A stretch of DNA of 14,322 bases from an uncultured Eubacteriales bacterium (GTDB lineage: Bacteria > Bacillota > Clostridia > Peptostreptococcales > Anaerovoracaceae). Where the stretch lies: contig CAJLHL010000061.1 in the NCBI GenBank assembly GCA_905206455.1, forward strand, positions 1 through 14,322, given 5' to 3'. Shown in pieces: positions 7,170 through 13,632 of the stretch. The translations under genes and the position numbers were made by a program. The notes beneath the pieces are model-generated. The model ran no database searches, was not told where the DNA came from, and saw only the letters and a program-made list of their open reading frames with translations. Positions within the stretch are counted from its first letter, which is position 1; each line of letters opens with the position of its first letter.

Positions 7170-7198
7170 ATTTTAATTCACCTATCTGTACCTGTCAA
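7170..7198 (-). promoter_or_regulatory. Promoter of the thi operon
   Basis: On the minus strand TTGACA (7198-7193) and TAAAAT (7175-7170) are separated by 17 bp, a near-perfect sigma-A promoter. The predicted start is near 7163. Confidence 0.85.
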
Positions 7199-7243
7199 TG
7201 ACAAATTTTTCTTCAAATCTCCCCATAAATCGCCTCCTGCATA

Positions 7244-7272
7244 TTGTACACCTGTGTACATGATGCTATAAT
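7244..7272 (+). promoter_or_regulatory. Promoter of the MATE transporter gene
   Basis: A perfect TATAAT (7267-7272) lies 17 bp after TTGTAC (7244-7249). The -35 matches the consensus only partly and is overlapped by a palindrome, as expected for a promoter controlled by a DNA-binding protein. Confidence 0.7.
7245..7260. promoter_or_regulatory. Operator-like palindrome over the MATE promoter -35
   Basis: TGTACAC-CT-GTGTACA is a perfect 7+2+7 inverted repeat covering the -35 and the start of the spacer. A repressor bound here would block RNA polymerase. The regulator is not identifiable from the site. No regulator gene is adjacent to the MATE gene. Confidence 0.65.
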
Positions 7273-7276
7273 AGCC

Positions 7277-7310
7277 AATACAGATTTTAACACTCCGTTA
7301 AATCTGTATT
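7277..7310 (+). promoter_or_regulatory. Hairpin at the predicted 5' end of the MATE mRNA
   Basis: AATACAGATTTTAAC (7277-7291) pairs with GTTAAATCTGTATT (7297-7310), 14 bp with one bulged T and a 5-nt loop, followed by TTATTAT. It begins at the predicted transcription start. It could be a weak attenuator, a 5' stabilising stem or a second operator. Confidence 0.5.
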
Positions 7311-7450
7311 TTATTATCTGCAGAAACCGACTCTGCACGGAAAAGATTTACAACCGAAATTATTCAGCGGAAAAGAAAGGCACATCTGACGCGCGTCCTT
7401 TTTCTGAAGCAAGCAGCCGCCAGCGTCAGCGGCAGATTGGAGATGATTTT

Positions 7451-8857
7451 ATGTCCGAAAATTCCATAAAACGGCCGTCCGGTTCTCCGGCGCTGCCGGA
7501 AAATAAAATGGGAGTGATGCCGGTTCCGAAACTGCTCTACAGCATGGCGATCCCTGCGATCTGTTCCATGACTCTTCAAGCGGTCTACAATATCGTCGAC
7601 AGCATTTTCGTAGCGCAGCTGAGCGAACGCGCTCTGGCCGCGGTCACACTGGTATTCCCGATTCAGATGCTCATCGTAGCCGTAGGCGTCGGTACGGGCG
7701 TGGGACTCAACTCCCTGATCTCCCGGCGTCTGGGAGAAAAGAGATTCGATGAAGCCAACTCCGCGGCTACACACGGATTTGTCCTTGCTATTTTCAACTG
7801 GCTTCTCTTTCTGATCTTCACGCTGTTTTTCTCGAAACTGTTTTACCAGACGTTCTCCGACACGCAGGATCTGGTAGGACAGGCGATCGATTACAGCAAT
7901 ATCATCACAGGATTCTCCTGTTTTGTATTCCTGCAGGTCACAGGAGAAAAAATCCTGCAGTCCACAGGAAATATGATTCTTCCGATGATTTCAAATATCG
8001 CGGGATGTATCACGAATATCATTCTGGATCCGATCTTTATCTTCGGACACTTTGGATGTCCGGCGATGGGAGTCAAGGGCGCGGCCATCGCCACAGTTAT
8101 CGGACAGTTTGTGGGAATGTCTATCGTACTCGGTTTCCTTTTCTTTAAAGATCATATCGTGAAAATCTCTTTCAAAGGATTCCGGCTTTCCGCGAGAATC
8201 ATCAAAGACATCTACACCGTAGCGCTGCCGGGTATGATCATGCAGGCGATTCCGTCTCTCGTAAACGTATTCCTCAATATCATACTCATGGGCTTCTCCG
8301 AAACGGCGGTATCGGTCCTCGGCGTTTACTTCCGAGTCCAGTCTTTCGTATTCATGCCAGTCTTCGGTCTGAACCAGGGAGCAATCCCGATCATGGGCTA
8401 CAACTACGGTGCGAAAAACCGGGAGCGTCTGCTGCAGACATTAAAACTATCCCTGCTCACCGCCGGTGTGATCATGGCGCTGGGACTCATCATATTCCAG
8501 ATTTTCCCTTCACAGATCATGTCGGTCTTCAGCGATTCGGAAGATATGCTGAAAATGGGCGTCTCGGCGATGCGTCTGCTCAGTCTCTGCTTTATTCCTG
8601 CAGCGTTCGGCATCATATTCTCTACGCTGTTTCAGGCTCTGGGACTGGGTACATACAGTCTGATCATGACTCTTATGCGCCAGCTGATCTGCATCCTGCC
8701 GGCTGCATGGATTTTCTCCAGGATGTGGGGCGTCACCGGCGTGTGGCTGTCCTACCCCTTCGCTGAAATTTTCTCGCTGACCTGCGCCTTCTATCTCTTC
8801 AGCAGAGTTTACAGACAGCGCATCAAAACGATACCGCTTTCCAAAGAGCAGGACTGA
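7451..8857 (+). CDS. MATE-family multidrug/toxin efflux transporter
   Basis: An integral membrane antiporter of 469 residues with about 12 helices in two related halves (first half from LLYSMAIPAICSM, second from ALPGMIMQAIPSLVN). Family marks seen: the first-helix NIVDSIFVAQLS block, GVGTGVGLNSLISRRLG, and in the second half PVFGLNQGAIPIMGYNYGAKN. MATE proteins export cationic drugs or metabolites using sodium or proton gradients; the substrate here is unknown. The ATG at 7451 is preferred over the in-frame 7244 start because GGAG lies 8 nt upstream and the protein then begins shortly before the first helix. An upstream start would be inside the promoter. The 170-nt leader has a 5' hairpin and a second inverted repeat (CTGACGC 7386-7392 / GCGTCAG 7423-7429) close to the ribosome site. 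Confidence 0.9.
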   Translation: MSENSIKRPSGSPALPENKMGVMPVPKLLYSMAIPAICSMTLQAVYNIVDSIFVAQLSERALAAVTLVFPIQMLIVAVGVGTGVGLNSLISRRLGEKRFDEANSAATHGFVLAIFNWLLFLIFTLFFSKLFYQTFSDTQDLVGQAIDYSNIITGFSCFVFLQVTGEKILQSTGNMILPMISNIAGCITNIILDPIFIFGHFGCPAMGVKGAAIATVIGQFVGMSIVLGFLFFKDHIVKISFKGFRLSARIIKDIYTVALPGMIMQAIPSLVNVFLNIILMGFSETAVSVLGVYFRVQSFVFMPVFGLNQGAIPIMGYNYGAKNRERLLQTLKLSLLTAGVIMALGLIIFQIFPSQIMSVFSDSEDMLKMGVSAMRLLSLCFIPAAFGIIFSTLFQALGLGTYSLIMTLMRQLICILPAAWIFSRMWGVTGVWLSYPFAEIFSLTCAFYLFSRVYRQRIKTIPLSKEQD

Positions 8858-8874
8858 GCCTCCGGCAGCAGAGT

Positions 8875-8890
8875 CTCCGGCGATCGGAGT
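8875..8890 (+). terminator. Weak terminator candidate after the MATE gene
   Basis: CTCCG-GCGAT-CGGAG is followed by TTTG. A 5-bp stem and a short T run make it marginal. It abuts the -35 of the que promoter. Confidence 0.3.
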
Positions 8891-8919
8891 TTGACAAGCG
8901 CCGAGACCTGAGATATCAT
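8891..8919 (+). promoter_or_regulatory. Promoter of the queuosine operon
   Basis: TTGACA (8891-8896) and TATCAT (8914-8919) are separated by exactly 17 bp. The predicted start is near 8926, giving a leader of about 174 nt before queD. Confidence 0.82.
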
Positions 8920-8925
8920 AGATGA

Positions 8926-9087
8926 GACAAAAATTAAACCGATACGATCCGACAGTTCATTGGTACCATCCTGTCGCAAAACAAAACTCGGACCTTGTAG
9001 AGAACTTCCGCCGACTCCGCCCGCCGGGCGGCAAGGCGGTGATTCGCGTTTCTTACAGGCGTCCCTTGGCGGGCGCCTTTTTATTTT
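8926..9087 (+). promoter_or_regulatory. Riboswitch-like leader of queD with mutually exclusive hairpins (preQ1 sensing is the best guess)
   Basis: Elements in order: a hairpin with stem CGACAG (8950-8955)/CTGTCG (8971-8976) and a 15-nt loop starting TTC; an A-rich tail CAAAACAAAAC; a GC-rich hairpin CCGCC-CCGCCC/GGGCGG-GGCGG (9008-9039); and a terminator (9057-9087). CGCCCGCC (9018-9025) is perfectly complementary to GGCGGGCG (9068-9075) in the terminator, so the GC-rich hairpin plus terminator and an antiterminator exclude each other. A small stem with a UUC-starting loop followed by an A-rich tail resembles preQ1-I aptamers, and the downstream genes make preQ1. The loop is longer than the known 11-12 nt and I cannot draw a convincing second pseudoknot helix, so the class is not established. 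Confidence 0.5.
9057..9087 (+). terminator. Intrinsic terminator at the end of the queD leader
   Basis: AGGCGTCC (9057-9064) pairs with GGGCGCCT (9071-9078), 8 bp with one wobble and a 6-nt loop, followed by TTTTATTTT. The T tract ends 1 base before the queD ribosome site (GGAGG), a placement typical of transcription attenuation. Confidence 0.85.
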
Positions 9088-9099
9088 GGAGGCAGACTG

Positions 9100-9522
9100 A
9101 TGTATAAAATTACGGCGAATGAAAGCTTTGACTCAGCGCATTTCCTCAAAGATTATGACGGAAAATGCGCTAATATTCACGGGCACCGGTGGAAGGTGCT
9201 CATCACCGCCGGGGCGGAAGAACTGAGCCGGCAGTCCCAGACCCGGGGCATGGTCACAGATTTCGGGGATCTCAAAAAAGACCTGCGGGAAGAAACGGAA
9301 GCGTTGGATCACAGGCTCATCATCGAAAGAGGCTCTCTGCGTGAAAAAACATTCGAAGCGCTGACAGAGGAAAATTTTCTGATCGAGCAGGTCGACTTCC
9401 GCCCCACTGCAGAAAATTTTGCAAAATATTTCTATGACCGGATGACGGAAAAAGGTTACCGCATACTGGAGTCCACCGTATACGAAACGCCGAACAACCG
9501 CGCCTCTTACACGCCGAAATGA
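9100..9522 (+). CDS. queD: 6-carboxy-5,6,7,8-tetrahydropterin synthase QueD
   Basis: A 140-residue zinc enzyme converting dihydroneopterin triphosphate to carboxytetrahydropterin, the second step to queuosine and other 7-deazaguanines. Zinc ligands H14 (SAHFL), H27 and H29 (IHGHRW), catalytic C23 (GKCANIHGH), the D70-H71 pair (ALDHRLI) and E129 (YETPNN) are all present at normal spacing. The pattern is that of QueD rather than of eukaryotic 6-pyruvoyltetrahydropterin synthase. GGAGG lies 7 nt before the ATG. First gene of the que operon, directly behind the leader terminator. The 174-nt spacer to queE shows no gene. Confidence 0.95.
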   Translation: MYKITANESFDSAHFLKDYDGKCANIHGHRWKVLITAGAEELSRQSQTRGMVTDFGDLKKDLREETEALDHRLIIERGSLREKTFEALTEENFLIEQVDFRPTAENFAKYFYDRMTEKGYRILESTVYETPNNRASYTPK

Positions 9523-9647
9523 CGTCCGGCGGCGCTCTCCTTCCACTTGGTATTTCCGCAGTACCTCCGCCTCGCAGACCGAACCGCATCTGAAAAAGAC
9601 AGAGAGAACATTCCACCCGTATTCCGCTCTGAAAACAGACAGCCGAA

Positions 9648-9668
9648 CGATTCTCATCTTCTGAATCG
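9648..9668 (+). repeat. Hairpin CGATTC-N9-GAATCG in the queD-queE spacer
   Basis: A 6-bp inverted repeat with a 9-nt loop, about 30 nt before the queE start. A hairpin of similar design (CGATTT-N9-AAATCG) lies after folE at 10987-11007. Confidence 0.35.
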
Positions 9669-9696
9669 CCGGGACAGAAAAACAGAAAGGGACAAA

Positions 9697-10365
9697 ATGA
9701 AAAAATTCAAAATAGCAGAACACTTCGTCAGTATAAACGGCGAGGGAAACCGTCTGGGGGAACTGGCCTATTTCATCAGATTTCCGGGCTGCAACCTCAC
9801 CTGCAGCTATTGCGACACCGATTGGGTCAACCAGCCTGACACTCCGTATTCCGAAATGTCCGCAGAAGAGATTTTCGATGCGGTGCGGTTCAGCGGAGTC
9901 AGAAATGTTACGCTCACCGGCGGCGAGCCTCTCCTTCAGGAAAATATCAGCTCTCTGATCGAACTCCTGAATACGGACGACCGGATCCGCGTGGAAATTG
10001 AAACCAACGGTTCCGCCGATATCGCTCCTCTTGCCGGCCTGAAAAAGCGTCCCGCCTTCACACTCGATTATAAGCTGCCTTCCAGCGAGATGGAAATCAT
10101 GATGCGAGTTTCCAATTTCGATCTCCTGACCTCTCAGGACACCGTAAAATTCGTGGCGGGAAGTTCCCAGGACCTGCGTCGGGCAGCCACTGTCATCGAC
10201 GCTTACGATCTCGCCGAAAAATGCAGCGTACATCTCAGCCCGGTCTTCGGTGAAATCGAACCCGCCGATCTCGTGGAATTCATGAAAGAAAACCGCATGA
10301 ACGGCGTATCCCTGAGACTTCAGATGCACAAACAGATCTGGGATCCTCAGACCCGCGGCGTGTAG
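9697..10365 (+). CDS. queE: 7-carboxy-7-deazaguanine synthase QueE (radical SAM)
   Basis: A 222-residue radical SAM enzyme that contracts carboxytetrahydropterin to 7-carboxy-7-deazaguanine. The N-terminus SINGEGNRLGELAYFIRF is the QueE substrate/SAM block. The cluster motif C-X3-C-X2-C is C32, C36, C39 (GCNLTCSYCDTDW), followed by LTGGEPLL (73-80) and ETNGS. Length is typical. The ATG at 9697 has AAAGG 6-7 nt upstream and starts directly at the conserved KIAEHFVSI. An upstream in-frame start at 9547 would add 50 unrelated residues. folE follows after 30 nt. A QueC gene, which would convert the product to preQ0, is not between these genes. Confidence 0.94.
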   Translation: MKKFKIAEHFVSINGEGNRLGELAYFIRFPGCNLTCSYCDTDWVNQPDTPYSEMSAEEIFDAVRFSGVRNVTLTGGEPLLQENISSLIELLNTDDRIRVEIETNGSADIAPLAGLKKRPAFTLDYKLPSSEMEIMMRVSNFDLLTSQDTVKFVAGSSQDLRRAATVIDAYDLAEKCSVHLSPVFGEIEPADLVEFMKENRMNGVSLRLQMHKQIWDPQTRGV

Positions 10366-10395
10366 AGCGTCAAAATCACAAAGGAGAGCAAAACC

Positions 10396-10980
10396 ATGGC
10401 AATCGACCAGAAAGCGATAGAAGAACATATCCGGGGCATACTTACCGCCCTGGGCGACGACCCGCAGAGAGAAGGACTGGCGGATACCCCTGCCCGAGTG
10501 GCTCGTATGTATGCCGAAATGTTCGAAGGCATGAATTACACAAATGACGAAATCGCAGATATGTTCTGCAAAACTTTCGAAGAGGAAAGTGAATTCTGCG
10601 AATCCGATCAGGATATGGTAGTCGTGCGGGACATCGAGATTTTCAGCCACTGCGAACATCATCTCGCGCTCATGTACGATATGAGCGTAACAGTAGCCTA
10701 CGTCCCCGCAGGCAGAGTCATCGGCCTCAGCAAAATCGCAAGAATCGCGGATATGGTTTCCAGGCGCCTTCAGCTCCAAGAACGAATCGGAGCTGACATC
10801 GCCGATATCGTACAAAAAATAACCCGATCCCGGGACGTCGCTGTGCTGATCAGCGGCAAACACAGCTGTATGAGCGCCAGAGGCATCAAAAAAGCCGGCG
10901 CCAAGACTTATACGTCCACACTTCGCGGCAGATTTCGCGAAGATCCTCTGCTGATGTCCCGCATCCGGCAATATCCTTAA
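10396..10980 (+). CDS. folE: GTP cyclohydrolase I FolE
   Basis: A 194-residue enzyme converting GTP to 7,8-dihydroneopterin triphosphate, the entry step shared by folate and queuosine synthesis. Zinc-binding C86 and C158 and the catalytic H88/H89 and H156 are visible in SHCEHHLA and GKHSCMSARG. The N-terminal DDPQREGLADTPARVARMY and the middle VIGLSKIARI are family signatures. The ATG at 10396 has AAGGAG upstream. Its position between queE and queF indicates that it feeds queuosine precursor synthesis, though it may also serve folate. Confidence 0.95.
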   Translation: MAIDQKAIEEHIRGILTALGDDPQREGLADTPARVARMYAEMFEGMNYTNDEIADMFCKTFEEESEFCESDQDMVVVRDIEIFSHCEHHLALMYDMSVTVAYVPAGRVIGLSKIARIADMVSRRLQLQERIGADIADIVQKITRSRDVAVLISGKHSCMSARGIKKAGAKTYTSTLRGRFREDPLLMSRIRQYP

Positions 10981-10986
10981 ACGACA

Positions 10987-11069
10987 CGATTTCTGCGGTA
11001 AAAATCGCATTTAAAAACCACCAGCCGCCTGCCGATACCGTTAAACGAACAGAGACACCCGTATAACGG
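10987..11069 (+). other. folE-queF spacer with inverted repeats
   Basis: The 230-nt gap between folE and queF holds no recognisable gene. It contains CGATTT (10987-10992)/AAATCG (11002-11007) and CCGTTA (11038-11043)/TAACGG (11064-11069). No T tract follows, so read-through into queF is expected. No clear promoter was seen. Confidence 0.3.
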
Positions 11070-11210
11070 CAAATGATATTCCGCTGTTTCTGTCTGCAAA
11101 ACCGGCGAACTCCGTGAAGAGCGCGATATCTCCTGCGGAGCGAAATTCCGAGAAACCGCGAAGAATCCATAAAATTCCGATAAAACAAATAATTCCATAG
11201 GAGAAAAAAT

Positions 11211-11708
11211 ATGACAGGAAGAAACGAAAAAGAAACCGACGGCATCACTCTGCTGGGGAATCAGGGCACAAAATACCCGGATGACTATGCTCCGGAACTC
11301 TTAGAAACATTTATCAACAAACATCCGGACAACGACTATTTCGTCAAATTCAACTGCCCGGAATTCACCAGCCTCTGTCCGATCACCGGACAGCCGGATT
11401 TCGCTGCGATCACGATCTCTTATGTCCCGGATATCCGCATGGTAGAGAGTAAATCATTGAAACTCTATCTCTTCAGTTTCCGCAACCACGGAGACTTTCA
11501 CGAAGACTGCGTCAATATCATCATGAAAGACCTGATCCGCCTGATGGATCCGAAATACATCGAAGTATGGGGAAAATTTACGCCCCGGGGAGGAATCTCA
11601 ATCGATCCTTACTGCAACTACGGCAGGCCGGGTACCCGCTGGCAGGAGACGGCAGAACGCCGGCTGATGTACCATGACCTCTACCCGGAAAAAATCGATA
11701 ATCGCTGA
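11211..11708 (+). CDS. queF: NADPH-dependent 7-cyano-7-deazaguanine reductase QueF
   Basis: A 165-residue, single-domain QueF of the Bacillus type, reducing preQ0 to preQ1 with two NADPH. The nucleophile C56 and general acid D63 lie in SLCPITGQPDF; the NADPH-contacting motif ESKSLKLYLFSFRNHGDFHE follows at 79-98, with H97-E98. AGGAG stands 8 nt before the ATG. Last gene of the que operon. No convincing plus-strand terminator was found in the 235 nt before the convergent regulator gene. preQ1 made here would then be put into tRNA by Tgt, which is not in the window. Confidence 0.95.
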   Translation: MTGRNEKETDGITLLGNQGTKYPDDYAPELLETFINKHPDNDYFVKFNCPEFTSLCPITGQPDFAAITISYVPDIRMVESKSLKLYLFSFRNHGDFHEDCVNIIMKDLIRLMDPKYIEVWGKFTPRGGISIDPYCNYGRPGTRWQETAERRLMYHDLYPEKIDNR

Positions 11709-11882
11709 GAGATCGAAAAACTCCGTCCCGCAGAGTGCAGGATCATTCAGGGAATCCGGTTCCGCTTTCGAAATATCTTCCGCAGAAGATCCGTCCGGTC
11801 GCAGCCGGTTCTCTCCGGACAGTCGGAAATTTCCGGCTGCCGGAGTCCTGCCCATCATGCCGCGCATCTGTTTTCCCTGCCG

Positions 11883-11937
11883 GCAAAAATTAAAATACCG
11901 GCGAAAGGCACGATCTCTGCGTACACTTTTCCGGTAT
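11883..11937 (-). terminator. Terminator of the XRE regulator gene
   Basis: ATACCGG (minus strand, from 11937) pairs with CCGGTAT (ending 11895), with a partly structured 29-nt loop, followed by TTTAATTTTT. It starts 7 nt after the stop codon. Confidence 0.6.
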
Positions 11938-11943
11938 CTTCGT

Positions 11944-12216
11944 CTAAGATATATAATTATCTGCACGCTGGATCTCTTCCATACCTAAAAGATAATATAT
12001 TGTAACATCCAAAACATCTGCCAGATACGGCAGCTCATAATCTGCAATCACACGTTTGCCGGTTTCCATCCTGCTGACCGCTTTCTGAGTAATATTTAAT
12101 CCTGCCAGCTGAAGCTTCGCCGCCAGCTGTTCCTGAGATAAATTTTCCCGTTCTCTTGTTTGACGCATCCTTTCTCCTGATATATTGCATCTTCCGTCGT
12201 GTTTGTAGATCTTCAA
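11944..12216 (-). CDS. XRE-family helix-turn-helix transcriptional regulator
   Basis: A 90-residue DNA-binding protein with an HTH_3/XRE domain at about 14-75: RMRQTRERENLSQEQLAAKL, then the recognition part NITQKAVSRMETGKR and the closing LADVLDVTIYYLLG. No second domain is present. The start is a TTG at 12216, chosen because AAGGAAG lies 6 nt upstream and because small clostridial XRE proteins I recall begin the same way (MKIYK..GxxNIxGxRxR). An ATG 16 codons later would cut off that conserved part. It is transcribed alone from an extended -10 promoter (12287-12295). The target is unknown; it faces the que operon tail to tail. Confidence 0.85.
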   Translation of the reverse strand: MKIYKHDGRCNISGERMRQTRERENLSQEQLAAKLQLAGLNITQKAVSRMETGKRVIADYELPYLADVLDVTIYYLLGMEEIQRADNYIS

Positions 12217-12286
12217 TAGGCACTTCCTTACTGTACATGCTTATGATGGATAACTACGTTGACATTAACATGCATACAATCTCAGT

Positions 12287-12295
12287 ATTATACCA
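12287..12295 (-). promoter_or_regulatory. Extended -10 promoter of the XRE gene
   Basis: On the minus strand TGG-TATAAT forms a TGn extended -10. No good -35 is seen at 17 bp. Predicted start near 12280, about 64 nt before the TTG. Confidence 0.55.
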
Positions 12296-12335
12296 AAGAT
12301 GAGTACGGCAGCGAAAAATCTCAGATATTGGCAGA

Positions 12336-12352
12336 AAAAATACGATATTTTT
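12336..12352 (-). terminator. Weak AT-rich terminator candidate after the Crp/Fnr gene
   Basis: AAAAATA-CGA-TATTTTT forms a 7-bp A/T-only stem with T-rich flanks, 2 nt after the stop codon. Stability is low. Confidence 0.3.
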
Positions 12353-12354
12353 CC

Positions 12355-13035
12355 TTATTCTTCCTTATTTCGGCTGACCAGCATTTTAAATCTGCTTCTT
12401 TCACACTCGAGTATTTTCTCTTTCCGCAGCCTGCTGATTTCCGCCGACATCGCGCTGCGTTCTACGCCCAGATAATCCGCTAATCCCTGCCTGTCATAAG
12501 GAATCGTGAATTCCGGACTTCCATTTTTCTTGGCCTGAAGGGAAAGATAAGCCATGAGTTTTTCTCTCGTCGTGCGCTTTGAAATGATCTCGATCTTCTG
12601 ATTCAGCATCAGATTTTTTTCAGCTACGATACGCAGAAGACGCCGGATCAGCTGCGTATGAAACCTGCAGGTATTGCCGCAGACGTGAAGTATCCTTCTG
12701 CAGTCCGCCAGCAGAATCTCGCTGTCGCAGACAGCGACTACGCTCACCGGTATGGCCCGGACTTGCGCGCAGGCAAATGCCTCTCCAAACAATTCCGAAG
12801 GCCCGGCGTCTGCCAGAATACTGCGGTTCCCGCTGTAATCATTCCGTACGATCTGCACCGCCCCGGACAAAAGAATTCCGATATCCTCCGCCGGATCGCC
12901 TTCGAGAAATACCGTTTCGCCGCGGGAGACCTCTATCGTCCGCGCTCCGAGACAATCCAGCATGCCGAAGAGCTCCGTCTCTTCCATTCCTTCAAAAAGA
13001 GGGCACCGCGCCAGCACATCATAATATTTCTTCAC
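12355..13035 (-). CDS. Crp/Fnr-family transcriptional regulator
   Basis: A 226-residue regulator with an N-terminal cyclic-nucleotide-type beta-barrel (~10-115, GETVFLEGDPAEDIGILLSG, ELFGE) and a C-terminal winged helix (~150-222). The recognition helix lies in DRQGLADYLGVERSAMSAEI. The arginine and serine that bind cAMP in E. coli CRP after the ELFGE block are not evident (QVRAIPVSV). Eight cysteines occur (11, 28, 89, 103, 112, 119, 123, 211), including C-X6-C-X3-C at 112-123, so a redox or metal cue is possible. It does not have the N-terminal cysteine set of FNR. The start is a GTG at 13035 with AAAGGG about 9-10 nt upstream. The gene begins 15 nt after the cytidylate-kinase-like gene and is surely in the same operon. 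Its targets are unknown. Confidence 0.9.
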   Translation of the reverse strand: MKKYYDVLARCPLFEGMEETELFGMLDCLGARTIEVSRGETVFLEGDPAEDIGILLSGAVQIVRNDYSGNRSILADAGPSELFGEAFACAQVRAIPVSVVAVCDSEILLADCRRILHVCGNTCRFHTQLIRRLLRIVAEKNLMLNQKIEIISKRTTREKLMAYLSLQAKKNGSPEFTIPYDRQGLADYLGVERSAMSAEISRLRKEKILECERSRFKMLVSRNKEE

Positions 13036-13050
13036 AGCCGTCTGCCCTTT

Positions 13051-13632
13051 TCAATACAGACTACAAATGATGTCGGCGCACTTATCCAGCCCCAGCTCTC
13101 CGCTGTCCAGCGCGATATGATAATTCTGGGACTGCCCCCACTTCATATCGGTGTAAAAGCGATAGTAAGAAGCGCGGCGCTTATCTTTGCTCTTCAGACG
13201 CTGCTCCGGCGCTTCCCTGCGCTCTCCGTACTCGTTGACGATGCGGACCGCACGCTTTTCCATACTGGCGTGAATAAATACCCGCAGGCAGTTTTTATCC
13301 CGCAGAATAAAATCCGCACAGCGTCCTACAATGACGCAGGACTCCTTTTCCGCGAGCTCCAGAATAATATTCCGCTGAATCGTCCAGAGCAGATCCTGAT
13401 TAGACGGACCATTCCAGTTCCATCCTGTAAAAGCGGACGCCAGCCAGCTGCTCTGCGGCACATGCTCGCCCTCTTCTTTGATATATTCCTCCACAAAACC
13501 GCTCTGCTCTGCGATTTTCTGTATCAGCTCATTATCATAGCACGGGATGCCCAGACGCTCCGCTACTTTCTTTCCCACGGTATGGCCGCCGCTGCCGAAT
13601 TCACGGCTTATGGTAATAATTCGATTACTCAT
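13051..13632 (-). CDS. Cytidylate kinase-like family protein
   Basis: A 193-residue P-loop protein of the cytidylate-kinase-like family (I recall Pfam Cytidylate_kin2). The phosphate loop is REFGSGGHTVGKKVAERL (10-27), followed by the CYDNELIQKIAEQSG block, VGRCADFILRD and a lid-like region around KSKDKRRASYYRFYTD. True Cmk proteins (~220 residues) share the fold, but here the P-loop and lid differ, so the substrate is uncertain. The ATG at 13632 has AAGGAGG 7 nt upstream and the conserved NRIITISREFGSGG follows at once. It is first in a two-gene operon with the Crp/Fnr regulator. The leader is about 200 nt long and strongly structured. Confidence 0.88.
   Translation of the reverse strand: MSNRIITISREFGSGGHTVGKKVAERLGIPCYDNELIQKIAEQSGFVEEYIKEEGEHVPQSSWLASAFTGWNWNGPSNQDLLWTIQRNIILELAEKESCVIVGRCADFILRDKNCLRVFIHASMEKRAVRIVNEYGERREAPEQRLKSKDKRRASYYRFYTDMKWGQSQNYHIALDSGELGLDKCADIICSLY

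Noticed and set aside
9038..9050. TGATTCGCGTT in the queD leader, identical to a core stretch of THF riboswitches
   Set aside because: The conserved second half of the THF aptamer is not present downstream, where the terminator begins; probably chance, though folE in the operon makes a model scan worthwhile.
8922..9107. 61-codon open frame in the queD leader
   Set aside because: It runs through the aptamer-like region and the terminator, has no ribosome site, and overlaps the queD start.
9133..11010. 625-codon open frame on the minus strand opposite queD-queE-folE
   Set aside because: It is antisense to three genes with intact active sites, crosses their spacers, and has no family resemblance; an effect of codon composition.
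11709..11882. Terminator for the que operon after queF
   Set aside because: Hairpins exist (for example ATCTTC-CGCA-GAAGAT near 11775) but none has a plus-strand T tract.
12259..12291. TTGACA on the plus strand with a TATTAT as a promoter
   Set aside because: The spacing is 21 bp and no plus-strand gene follows.
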